The position numbers were made by a program, and so were the translations under genes. The notes below the pieces were generated by a model. It was not told the origin of the DNA. It was given only the letters and a program-made list of their open reading frames with translations, and did not search any database. From Toxorhynchites rutilus septentrionalis (Eukaryota > Arthropoda > Insecta > Diptera > Culicidae), in contig NC_073746.1 in assembly GCF_029784135.1 (NCBI RefSeq), positions 93,308,575 through 93,372,574 of the forward strand: 64,000 nt of DNA. The letters run 5' to 3'. This document shows, piece by piece, positions 11,682 to 21,187 of this stretch. The number at the start of each line of letters is the position of its first letter. The first letter of the stretch is position 1.

Positions 11682-12908
11682 CTACCCTATAGACCAAAAT
11701 CAATATATCGAAAATAACTCTGGTTGAGGTGAAAGGAATGAGTATAAAGAATATTCTCATTTTTCAGCTTCAAAAATAAATCTACTTTTGTAATCGGTAC
11801 TCAAATCTGGTATTTGTCAATTGTATACTGTTATCTATGGATATATCAAAGTCAAGTTAATAATGAATCCACAATCTAGAATCTAAAATTTGGGAACTAA
11901 CAAACAATATCCAGGAAATTCAAGTTGAAACATAATCCTGGATCTGCGATTTATATGTAGAAATTATGATTTAAAATACTTAGTCTGAATGTCCGAAAAT
12001 CCGAATCTGAATTTCGATATTGAAATTGTATCTTGAACTGAAATCTAAACTGAAATGAGTTGGAGATCCTGGAATCCAAAAGCTTCAGTCTGGAATTTTG
12101 AAACCGTAATCCATAATCTAAATGTAAATGGTGACTAATTCTGATTCTACAATCTGGAATTTCGATTCCATTTCCCATTCGAATAAATAAAGATATGGAA
12201 TCTATAATCAATTTGATATCAGTAATTTGAAACACATAATCTAGATATGAAATTTGATTAGAGCCAAGAACGCAGAATTTGTATTTAATATCACAGAACA
12301 GCTCGGTTTTCATGCGGTCCAGTAACCATAAATAATATGCATCTGTTCTACCTTTCTGTAGTGAGTCGATGAAGATTATTCTTTGCGAGTCCTAAAAGAC
12401 AGACGCAATAATATTCCAGCTAGAGAAACTGTCTTCGCCTTTTTGGCGCAGATTCTTCCTTGGTTTAGATTGTTGAGATTGTTTTTTGATCTCAGAAGTA
12501 GTCCTGCGATGCTTCAAGTTTTTTCAAGAAATATATCTAGAATTTGGAATCTTCAATCTATGTCTAGATCTAGGGTCTTAACTGGGAACCCAAGCTCAAT
12601 AACCCACGTTTTGAATTTCAAACCCATTATCTAAACCTAATTTTAATCACTATGTCAGATTGTTGGATCTGGAATTTGACATAATCACTATTTTGACTGA
12701 AAATTTGAATTTGGAATTATGAATCTGGAACGCAGCGTTCAAAGTTTGGAGATCTCTGACTGGTCTTCATGTTTTAGGGTATGAATCTGTTTTCTTAAAA
12801 ACGAGATTTATATTCTGAAACCGAAATCACGCACTGATTTTGTAATATAATTATAGATAGCAGAATCCGATTATGTCAACAGAGCTCGTTTTTTTGTCGG
12901 CAACGCAG
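11682..12908. repeat. AT-rich DNA with degenerate CTGGAATTT-type short repeats
   Basis: From about 11860 to 12830 variants of AATCTGGAATTT, AATCTAGAATC and CTGAAATCTGAAT occur again and again with no fixed period. This looks like a decayed minisatellite. A 120-codon minus-strand frame (11951-12313) consists of these repeats and is not taken as a gene. Confidence 0.5.
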
Positions 12909-12910
12909 TA

Positions 12911-13470
12911 CAGTAAAACCTGTTTTTGTGCGGTTTTTTGTGCGAAGTTTTTTTTGTGAGATTTTTTTTTGTGCGGTTTTCTGTTCTTGTGCCGTTTTTG
13001 TGTGGTATATGAAAAAAAGCATATTTGACGAAGTTATCATCCATTTAGTTTTTTTCGATGGTTTATATACATTTCAGTGCGAAAAAAGCATATTTGCGTC
13101 TCAATTATCCACTTCTGAAATCCTTCCCCTCCTCCGATCAAATGCTCTAAGTTTTTACATGACATGATATCTAACAGCATTTCGTTTCGGCATGCAACTA
13201 AAAGCGCAAAACAGCCACGCGCAACCGAAGAGGCAAACTGTCCCATCGCAAAGTAGGGAAACAAAAAGAATTTGAACGGTGAACGGCGTGGATTTGAGTT
13301 ATTTTCTTTGGGGAAATTTTTTTTATGCGGTCCCTATCTACCGCACAAAAAAAGTTTTTCTTAAAATGTGTACCGAACACGGTTTTTTAAAGCTACTGGT
13401 GAAGTTTTGTACGATATTTTATGGGACTTTTTTTATGCGGTCCCTGCCCCGCACAAAAAAGGTTTGCCTG
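12911..13470. mobile_element. pogo-like MITE (560 bp)
   Basis: The left end CAGTAAAACCTGTTTTTGTG and the right end (reverse complement CAGGCAAACCTTTTTTGTGC) are flanked by TA at 12909-12910 and 13471-13472. The word TTTATGCGGTCCCT occurs twice near the right end, each time followed by CCGCACAAAAAA, which makes a local repeat. No transposase is present. Confidence 0.75.
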
Positions 13471-13472
13471 TA

Positions 13473-13789
13473 CACGTGAAAGACTTTTCCCTAGTTTGTT
13501 CTTCTTCTGATAGAAATTTGTTTTGGCTGGAAATCAAAATCCTCTTTCGTAAACGTATTGTTCGTTCATCTTTGTGTAATGTTTGTATTTCATTTAAAAA
13601 TAAAGAGAAATTACATAATTTGTTTTGTGTTAGATATGCTATTCTTCTGTAGCAATTACGTATAGCTAAATTATTTAATTTAGTGGTTACTAAATTTATT
13701 CTTTTCTTTTATTTCTGAGATAATTTGTTGAAATTTTGAATCATTATAACGAAAGGAAAATAACTTTAACCAATAAGAAGTATTAAGCT
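13473..13789. other. AT-rich DNA, nothing recognised
   Basis: No gene or repeat recognised between the MITE and the mariner element. Confidence 0.5.
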
Positions 13790-13858
13790 GTCAAAAAAGT
13801 CCTGCGGTATTTTTTTTGAATTTTCATTTGTTTATAAAATTAGTTACAATCATCTGTT

Positions 13859-14539
13859 TTATGTCAAATATGCGCCGTTTTGTTCGATGACTTGTTCCCA
13901 ACGAGATGCCAACTTCATAATACCCCTGTTATAGAAGCTCGCTTCCTTATTGGCAAAAAACTCGGATAGCCAATTTTCACAGGCCTCTTTTGTGGCTAAC
14001 TTCTGACCATCTAGCTCGTTCGCCATGGACAAAAACAGGTGGTAGTCACTTGGTGCAAGGTCCGGACTATACGGCGGATGCAAAAGAACCTCCCATCCGA
14101 GCTCCCGGAGCTTCTGGCGCGTCACCAAAGAAGTGTGTGGCCTGGCGTTGTCCTGATGGAAGACAATGCGGCCTCTGTTTATTAAAGATGGCCTCTTCTT
14201 CATGAGTGCTACCTTCAAGCGGTCCAGTTGTTGGCAGTACAGGTCCGAATTGAGCGTTTGGCCATAGGGAAGCAGCTCATAATAGATTATTCCTTGACAA
14301 TCCCACCAAACACACAGCAGAACCTTCCTGGTCGTTAATGAGGGCTTGGCCACCGTCTGAGCCGCTTCAGCGGGCTTCGACCACGACCGTTTGCGCTTCA
14401 CGTTGTCGTAAGTGACCCACTTTTCATCGCCAGTCACCATCCGCTTCAGAAACGGGTCGATTTTGTTGCGATTCAGCAGCGATTCACATACGTCGATACG
14501 GTCAAAGATGTTTTTTGCGTCAACGTGTGTGGCACCCAT
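13859..14539 (-). pseudogene. mariner transposase, catalytic part
   Basis: This 226-codon open frame covers the DDD catalytic domain of a mariner transposase, the cut-and-paste enzyme that acts on the element's inverted repeats in the nucleus. Visible motifs are VTGDEKWV (first Asp), HQDNARPHTS (second Asp) and HPPYSPDLAPSDYHLF (third Asp). The last two Asp residues are separated by 34 residues, the DD34D signature of mariner. The frame ends in NGAYLT, a typical mariner C-terminus. The start at 14539 is not the real start: the protein continues upstream in another frame (14517-14677, including the words DKIAELVEKDRH and SVGQELGISHQTVINHLKKL). The two parts are separated by a frameshift in an A-run near 14517. 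The frame just upstream opens after a stop at about 14679, so the N-terminal DNA-binding region is incomplete. Inactive relic. Confidence 0.9.
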
Positions 14540-14677
14540 ACACCGAGCTTCTTTGTGAATCCAAGCTTCTTCAAATGGTTAATAACGGTTTGATGACTTA
14601 TCCCCAGCTCTTGGCCGACGCTACGGCTGCTACTATGCCGGTCTTTCTCGACTAATTCAGCGATTTTGTCGTTTTTT
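14517..14677 (-). pseudogene. mariner transposase, N-terminal HTH fragment in a shifted frame
   Basis: It encodes a helix-turn-helix-like stretch (GISHQTVINHLKKLGFTKKL, then VWVPHTLTQK), which is the expected linker into the catalytic domain. It is out of frame with 13859-14539 because of an indel in the A-run near 14517. The first half of the DNA-binding domain is missing. Confidence 0.75.
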
Positions 14678-14749
14678 CACATAATATATACATAAATAAG
14701 AGAGATGTTTTCTTTTGGTTTTTTGACCATGATTTTATTAAGTTAACCG

Positions 14750-15316
14750 ATGGTTCAAAAAATCAATTTTTCCCCTTTTCCAGAAATAACTTTTTTTAAA
14801 TTCATAACTTTTGAACTGCTAGACCAATTCAAACGATCAACAAATCAAATTGAATCTAATGAGGTAGTCTTCTTTGAGAAAATATTACGCTTATCAATCA
14901 TTCGGATTTTGTTTTCGCAAGTATTGTTTTCGGGAAAACGGGCGCTATATTTCTTATATCTTCTTCTTCTTCAATGGCACTAACGTTCCTAGAGCGTTCC
15001 TCGGCCACGGGAGCAATATTTCTTATATGTTTTTCTTCAAAGCTGAGGTTTTTCACATAACATATCCAAACATCGGAGAGGTATACTTTTTCGTTATTAA
15101 ATTATGATTTTTCAAAGTTCACTTATTTTCAGTGTTCGTTCAATATTCCTATGCGACTAGAATCCATTTTATCAGGTGTAATATCTCTCCAACGAAGAAT
15201 AGCAAATTGGCTTTAAATTTATGTTAAGATCATCTAAATTCGTTCATAAATGTTATGAATTTTTCAAAAGTCATATTTTGAAAAAAGAAAAGGGGGGAAC
15301 TGATTTTTCGAACCAC
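14750..15316. mobile_element. Foldback MITE, about 565 bp
   Basis: The left end TGGTTCAAAAAATCAATTTT, then TTCCCCTTTTC, is matched by the inverted right end (TGGTTCGAAAAATCAGTTCC, then CCCCTTTTC). Further in, TTCATAACTTTTGAA-like and TTGAAAAATTCATAAC-like words also pair loosely. No transposase is present. Short open frames inside are not taken as genes. Confidence 0.6.
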
Positions 15317-16238
15317 CCTCAAATAGAAATGGACACCCTAATGTAAAAATAAAGAAATATGGGTCTAATATGTTGCAATAAGGAACGAAACTACCACTTT
15401 TCACTAAAATATGAGAACCACTATATCGGATAGTAAAAAAAAAACGATTATCGATTATAAATTAATCGTCCGCTGCCCTGACTCTACCCTCTTCCTTTGT
15501 TTCATATCCAAAATTCCGAACTCAATTTTTTTTAGAAACAACTATTTTCTTTAAAATTGAAAAAAAGAATGAATAAAAATTTTTATAAATATTATTAAGA
15601 ACATCATTCATTGCGTAGCGTAATAGATGGCAACTAAATTTTTGAATCTCATCTTTTTAATTTTTTTTTTTCACTGTTTACCATATCCTACAATCCCCAA
15701 CAAACATTCGCAATTAAGGTAGTGGAAGCCAATTCTACCTCAGTGTTGCCTATCTTCAAAAAGTGCTCTCGATTGTTTCCCTAGAAGTGGATACGTGATA
15801 TTTCCACTGAGAGCATAGCTTTAGTCTAAATTCAGTCAACTGATTTCTCTCAAACGGGTGCCCAGCTTCGGTGTGAATATAAAATCCGTTTGTCGGTGTT
15901 TTAATTTTTGTTAGCATCTTTTCTCAAGGTAGTATTTGCTGTACTTTTATTCAGTATTTATTCAGTACTTAGTTAAAATTTCTATAATTGTATACTCTGT
16001 GGCAAGAGCCAGCAAAACAATCACTGAAGAGCTGAGAGAACTACAGTTGGAGGATGATTAGAAAGGAATACCAACAGAATCGTGTTTGATGTCAATACGT
16101 GATGGAATACATCTATGTTCATAATTGACAGATTCTTTGCAATGACACGATATGCTTCGAGACGGGAGCGCAGAAGTGATTTACTCAATTTGATTATAGA
16201 AAATATTGATGTTGCTTGACCTTGCTCTGGTCTGCCAG
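15317..16238. other. AT-rich DNA, nothing certain
   Basis: No recognisable gene. The last 200 bases may be the downstream, frame-broken part of the small minus-strand ORF that follows. Confidence 0.4.
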
Positions 16239-16379
16239 TCACTGAACAAGTTCATTAAAATCGGTGGAACAGGCGGCCGCTTCCGACGGCGAGTCGGCGG
16301 CCGACTCGGATTGCGTCACCTCGACAGCTTGGGGCCGCCTCTGTTCCTTATTCTCGTTAGATGGGGACTTCGCTCCCAT
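16239..16379 (-). CDS. Small unrecognised ORF (46 aa), possibly a pseudogene 5' end
   Basis: An ATG at 16379 opens a 46-codon frame beginning MGAKSPSNENKEQ and ending DFNELVQ at a TGA (16239-16241). It is rich in Ser, Glu, Ala and Asn and low in hydrophobic residues, with GC well above its surroundings, so it reads more like real coding sequence than random AT-rich DNA. The N-terminal Met-Gly would allow N-myristoylation; this is only a possibility. After the stop, another minus-strand frame (DWQTRARSSNINIFYNQIE) could be a continuation after a frameshift and reaches to about 16020, which would make this a decayed processed gene. The GC-rich core also folds into a long hairpin (16266-16347), an alternative explanation. 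I do not recognise the family. Confidence 0.35.
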   Translation of the reverse strand: MGAKSPSNENKEQRRPQAVEVTQSESAADSPSEAAACSTDFNELVQ

Positions 16380-16419
16380 CACATTGGCCTCAGAATATAT
16401 TTAATTAGAAAAAAATAAA

Positions 16420-18140
16420 TTCATAGTAAAAGTTGCGCCGCGGTGGCCTTAAAACGAAAGTACCATTGCTTTTTCTTATCATTTTTTTTTCACATTTTTT
16501 ATAAATTTATGCTTCTTATTTTTTATGTTAAAATTACCTGCTTCGTTTTCGAGAAAAAATATCCCAAAACCACGCTCATTCCTAAATTCTCTTAATTCTC
16601 TTAACCTTAATACGGAAAAGAATTGATATTTTTAATTCTATTGCATATTTTTGTTGCTCTCTCATATTGTATTGATTAAATCTCGTTTATTATCGGCAGC
16701 TTCGACAAAAGTCATGATCTGATTTGTCGGAGTTTTTTCCTTATTCATTAGGGTAAACTTTATAATCGGGTGAGTGTTGCATTTGGGTATTTGTTACATC
16801 CGGGTAAATATGCTTCGGGAACGTGTTTCGGGTGAATGATATTCGGGTAAATGTTATACAACCTCTGAACCTTACGCAGTCTGAGTGTTATTTGCTTCGA
16901 TCTCTGCAGAACTCTTTTGATGAAAAAAAAACATTGGCTGCCATAAGAACTGTATAAATTATTTAGAAAAAAGTGTTCCACCGGTAAACCACAGAAGTTC
17001 TATATAGAATTATGAGAACCGCTCAAAAAATGGCGAATGCTATATATATAATAATCCTCAACATATACTTGATTTAAATTTGTTTTTAATGAAGTGAAAA
17101 ATCGTTAAAAAACAATACTCTTCAAATAATTTAAAAAATGATTTGTTTAGAAACGATTAATTTGAAAAATCAAAATCACTAGTTGCACTCCCAATAATAC
17201 ACAAAGAAAAACACAACAGATGGTCAAGATGATTTGGAATGAATTGACTCCTATTCACTTGCAATTAAATTTGCAAAGTCATTTTCTGACATAATGCATC
17301 ACAATTCATAATTTGGTGACTCGTCTGTGAATAGCATTGCTCGTGACTTCACTCAATTTTTTTAGGACTCAAAATATCCTTTTGAAAAATAAACGCATCA
17401 TTCAAAACACGAGCCCATTAATGTTACCGGCATTATGCTTATCGTTCCGTTGGAGTGAAGCGGAAATGTTAATGGCTTTTCAGTTCGATAAAACACATTT
17501 TTTTAAATAAAAATTATTATTCAAAATTTACTTTGCTGTACCAAATATGTAGCCTGTGTAACACAGTACTGTCTGCACATCCTCAGCATCGAGAATACAT
17601 CAGCACGTACCGTGAAATTCGCACAGTATGTGGTTTTTGAAATAAAATCATAACACCTTAGCTGACACACAGACATCTAACCGTTCTAATGGTGTCGTGT
17701 AAGTCTTCAATGACTGACATTGCATGCCGATTTTTAGCTTCCTTAAACTTTCCACTATCAAATGAAATTGGAAAATAATAAAATCACTTTTTGCAAATCT
17801 ATTTGTTGAAATTCAAATGCGTTGCTAGATATCTCGAAGGTTGAGCTGAAAACCCAGGACAGCATCATGGGGTGAGTTGAGAATGCACACTTGTTTTTGT
17901 TTGGGAGTTTTCATCGTATGGTATCGCCTCAGAAAATTAAGTCAGTATTGAATTTAAATAGATAAAAAAAATCTCGCAGTGATTATTGCGAACTTAGCAC
18001 TGATAGTCTGCATTGTCTCCATTTTTTCTCAACTCTCAAACGCATTATGATCAAGTTGAGATCAATATATTTTGTTTCCAAAAAATATTTCATCCACCGA
18101 CTCAATGAATCGTGAATGTGTTGAATTAGTTTGACCACAA
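16420..18140. other. AT-rich intergenic DNA with short CGGGTAAATG repeats
   Basis: Mostly featureless. At about 16766-16858 degenerate copies of TCGGGTGAATGTT and TCGGGTAAATGTTA follow each other at 14-30-bp spacing, a small decayed tandem repeat. No gene recognised. Confidence 0.45.
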
Positions 18141-19815
18141 GAATTATCGTTGAATTTTTATTTTTGTGTAGGTGGGGTTTTCGTGGAGAGCACGCTTGAT
18201 ACTCTCTTGAATAATTGAATTACAAAAATAACTAAAATGAAGAGCGTTCAGTTTAGTTGCAAAACAATCACACACCAACGAACAAAATCCACAAACAGAA
18301 CACTTATCATAACAGTCACTGAAAAGATGTTCACGTTGAATTGTACGCGATATTGCCACCATGAAGGCCGTGTCATCTTTCTGGAGACACACATTTCAAC
18401 TTCAATCAAACAGTCCTCGTATTTTCACGCATGATAGTACGCATTCAGCACCATATTCCAACCCCCTGTCTAAATCTCACTCGCAATCCGATTACAAAAA
18501 CAAATAAATTCTCGCCACCCGTGTCACCCCCGCTCTTCCGAAACGTGCGAAAACGGTGCCTCTTTCGGGTTCAAGGATTACCGCTGGATCAGGCATCCGT
18601 CAAAGGGGGCTTCCAGCGAGTGATTGCTTTTTTGTACGTAAATTTTTACGGCACATTACACCACCAACACCACCGAAAGAAGAAAAAAAACACGACCCGT
18701 CGGCATTTTTTTTCCAACCGTATCTTTCGATTTTCGATTTTGATGAAATCTTGCTCGGTTTTCGGTTGTTCTGGCACGTCCTCGGGAGCAATGTGATATG
18801 TGATACGAAGGGGGAGGGCGGCCAGACCTAATGACAGTTCTCCACTGTGGCTCGAATCCCATCACACACCCAGGACGCATCAAATTTTCATACCTATCAC
18901 GTACCGCTGTTTTTCGACACATTAAAAGTAATGCTCAATTATATGATTATCGCTACCACACTTTTCCACAACCACCACCACCCCCACCAACCAACACCAC
19001 AATTTTCTGCAATCAGGAATTGTTTCGGATAAAGGGTTCTTCCAGCAGCAGCAGCAGCAATCCTGTATTTTTTTTCTCATCCCGACTCCAGCGGCTGACG
19101 ACTTACATCACGTCACATCACACACTCATCTCGAAATGGTCATAATTTACAACCGGAGTACTTTTTTGCCTCCCTTGCGTGGCAGCGCACATACATCCAC
19201 GCGCCACCTCCACCACCACCAACACCAACTCACTTCCGCCTAGCCGTTTTTCCAACCCAGTCGACGAAGACGACGGGATAGAGAATTTTCCCGACGGGAC
19301 ACGATGCGAATTCGGTGCGCTTGCCTAAGTGTGTGTGTGTGCGCTGTACACCTTGCGCACGCAATCGCTCTGCCAACTGCTCGCTCGCTAGAGCGGTAGG
19401 GAAAAAACAATAACAATAAATTATGAAAACAACAGGCACATTCTGGAGCTGTCAATCCTCGGCGAAAGTGAACACACTCATATTATCGTGCACGACGGCG
19501 ACGACGGAGATTACCGAGGGGACGATGAGCGAGAGTGCGAGAGAGCGAAAATTGGTGAGAGAGAGAGTGCGTTGTGTCTGTGAATGGGTAGGGGAAATTC
19601 GTCCCCTGCTTTTGGGTAGTCTCTCACGAAGTTTTACGTTATTTACCACTCCTGCCTCAGGGGTTGCTAGGTCTTGTGCGGAGTTGTACAGTTTGTGGTG
19701 GTCGTCTTCCCCTGATGCTGGACGGAGATCATGCATCCCCACCACCGAGAGCGAGCGAACGCGAGATGAGAGTGCGATCTCGGTTCGGTTTCTTTCCTAC
19801 TGCCAGCCATCACTC
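18140..19815 (+). promoter_or_regulatory. GC-richer region just upstream of the teashirt leader
   Basis: GC rises steadily towards exon 1. The region contains a CCACCACC-rich tract (about 18970-19000 and 19205-19225), a short CAG run (about 19040) and GAGA-type words (GAGAGAGAGA near 19558). GAGA tracts are common in insect developmental promoters; a promoter-proximal role here is inference from position. Overlapping open frames on both strands (for example 19423-20067) look like chance products of GC-rich DNA. Confidence 0.4.
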
Positions 19816-19850
19816 AGTGTTTCGTGGACTGGCAGTTCAGCAAGAACGTG
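19814..19850 (+). promoter_or_regulatory. Candidate teashirt core promoter (Inr plus DPE-like)
   Basis: TCAGTG at 19814-19819 matches the arthropod initiator. At +28 from its A (19816) lies AGAACG, matching four of five positions of the downstream promoter element RGWYV. No TATA box is seen about 30 bp upstream. The start site is a proposal only; several other TCAGT words occur nearby. Confidence 0.25.
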
Positions 19851-21131
19851 TGAAACGAGGTTATTGAGAGTTACCTTCGGTGAGTCGGTGTCGTCGGAGA
19901 TTCCTGCCAAGACGAGTTACGTTGGGGATCTAGTTCCCGGTGGTGTTTTGAAAGGTGCTACCCAAAAACAACAGTTTGACTGTGTGTATGTGTCGCCCAC
20001 TTTTGCACATACCTACGCGCGTGTGGAGTCCTTTTGGACTGTCGACGACGAAGTGACGACTTCGTGAAGAACCTTGTGTCACCGTGTTGTTGGGTGAGCG
20101 TGAGAGCGATTCGTAAGGACGGGAACGTCGTAGAGGCGACGGGATTTCTCTCCGACCGACCGATCAACCCACTTGTGCGCGCGTGTGTGTGCGTGTGGTG
20201 GTAGATGTTATTGTTTTTCTTTTTGATCAGTGGTGAGTGTGTGTGTGGAAGTGGATGTGTTGTATGTCAGTGCCCGACGAGGCCCGACGTATGCTTGCTT
20301 GTGTGTGACGTGCTCCTGATGGCAGCAAACTGTTGGCGAGAGCGCGCGGGTCGTCATCATCAAACCGGGAGCAGCGAACGTGTTGTGTCGCTCTCGTCAT
20401 GTCAATGATGTGATGTCCGTGTGGAAGGCAGCAAGCAAGAGCTCGTCAAAGTCCGCCGAAGCGCTTCGCAGCATCAGTCAAAACCGCGGTGAAAGGACGA
20501 AGGACAATAGTATCCGCCAGCAGTACGGTGCCATACAGTGGCTAGTGTGGAAGTGTGTTGTGGTAGATGGAAGAAGAAGAACCACTACACATCACCAGTA
20601 AAACACAGAACCTGAATTGAACCACGAGTGACATCTTTTGCCAGGAATTGGCAGCTAGAACCTTAGTTCATTCGCCACCAGAGAGACGCCGTCCGTTCGA
20701 GCGCCTCCGCCAGATTTGAAACGAAATCGAAACAAAAAAAAAATGTGTGTACATGTGCTTATGTTCCGACGAAGAGTACGCGAGTATTTGCGACCGGGTC
20801 GCAAGTTGTAACCAGCATCCAGCTTCACACTTGGTCTGCGTTTATGCAAACAGCAGCACCGCGTCTCCAGCAGCCGGAAACATGAAATTTGCCCAGTGAT
20901 TGAATCGGTTCTAATCCAAATGTGTTTGTTTTTATTGTTGATCAAAGTGTGAACGCATAGAAGAAGATACGCGCAAAATCAACCAACCAAGAAAAAATGT
21001 GCTAAAAAATAGTTGTCGACCACAACACGAACGAAACGAAAAAAAAATCGCGGTCAGTTAAGTTTTTTTTTCCTGGAATAGAGCTGGTCAGAAGAAACGT
21101 TTCAAAAATTGAGAACCATAATCTATCATCA
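19816..21131 (+). other. Probable teashirt 5' untranslated leader
   Basis: About 1.3 kb of GC-richer, GTGTGT- and CAACCA-rich sequence runs directly into the coding ATG of exon 1. It contains many upstream ATGs, including one opening a 67-codon frame at 20205. Translation of the main frame would therefore need leaky scanning, reinitiation or an internal start, or part of this leader may be removed as an intron. Length and start site are inferred. Confidence 0.45.
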
Positions 21132-21187
21132 ATGATGCTCCACGAGGCAGTAATGTTGGAAATCTACCGCCAGGCACTTCACGCTAG
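21132..21187 (+). CDS. tsh: teashirt/tiptop, coding exon 1 (N-terminus)
   Basis: This 56-nt coding exon starts at ATG 21132 (a second ATG follows at once at 21135) and encodes MMLHEAVMLEIYRQALHA plus two bases of the next codon. It is followed by the donor GTAATA at 21188. Drosophila Teashirt begins MLHEALMLEIYRQAL and continues with SPRCQSRDS. Here the codon AG/T made by splicing to 44394 gives Ser, then EMASPRCQSRES, so both the protein match and the phase-2 junction support the exon. It is too short for routine ORF searches. The exon encodes only the conserved N-terminal peptide; all zinc fingers are in exon 2, 23.2 kb downstream. Which of the two tandem ATGs is used is unknown; the second matches the fly start exactly. 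Confidence 0.92.

Larger units (their letters stand above)
13790..14690 (-). mobile_element. Degraded mariner element, 5' truncated
   Basis: A minus-strand mariner whose 3' end, at about 13790-13825, carries the candidate terminal repeat TCAAAAAAGTCCTGCGGTAT. No matching inverted end is found upstream of the transposase. Instead the coding region is cut at about 14680 and followed by unrelated AT-rich DNA and another MITE. The copy is therefore a dead fragment. Confidence 0.75.

Noticed and set aside
19423..20067. 214-codon plus-strand open frame upstream of exon 1
   Set aside because: It spans the probable promoter and leader, has low-complexity Ser/Thr/Arg content and no domain. A chance frame in GC-rich DNA is more likely.
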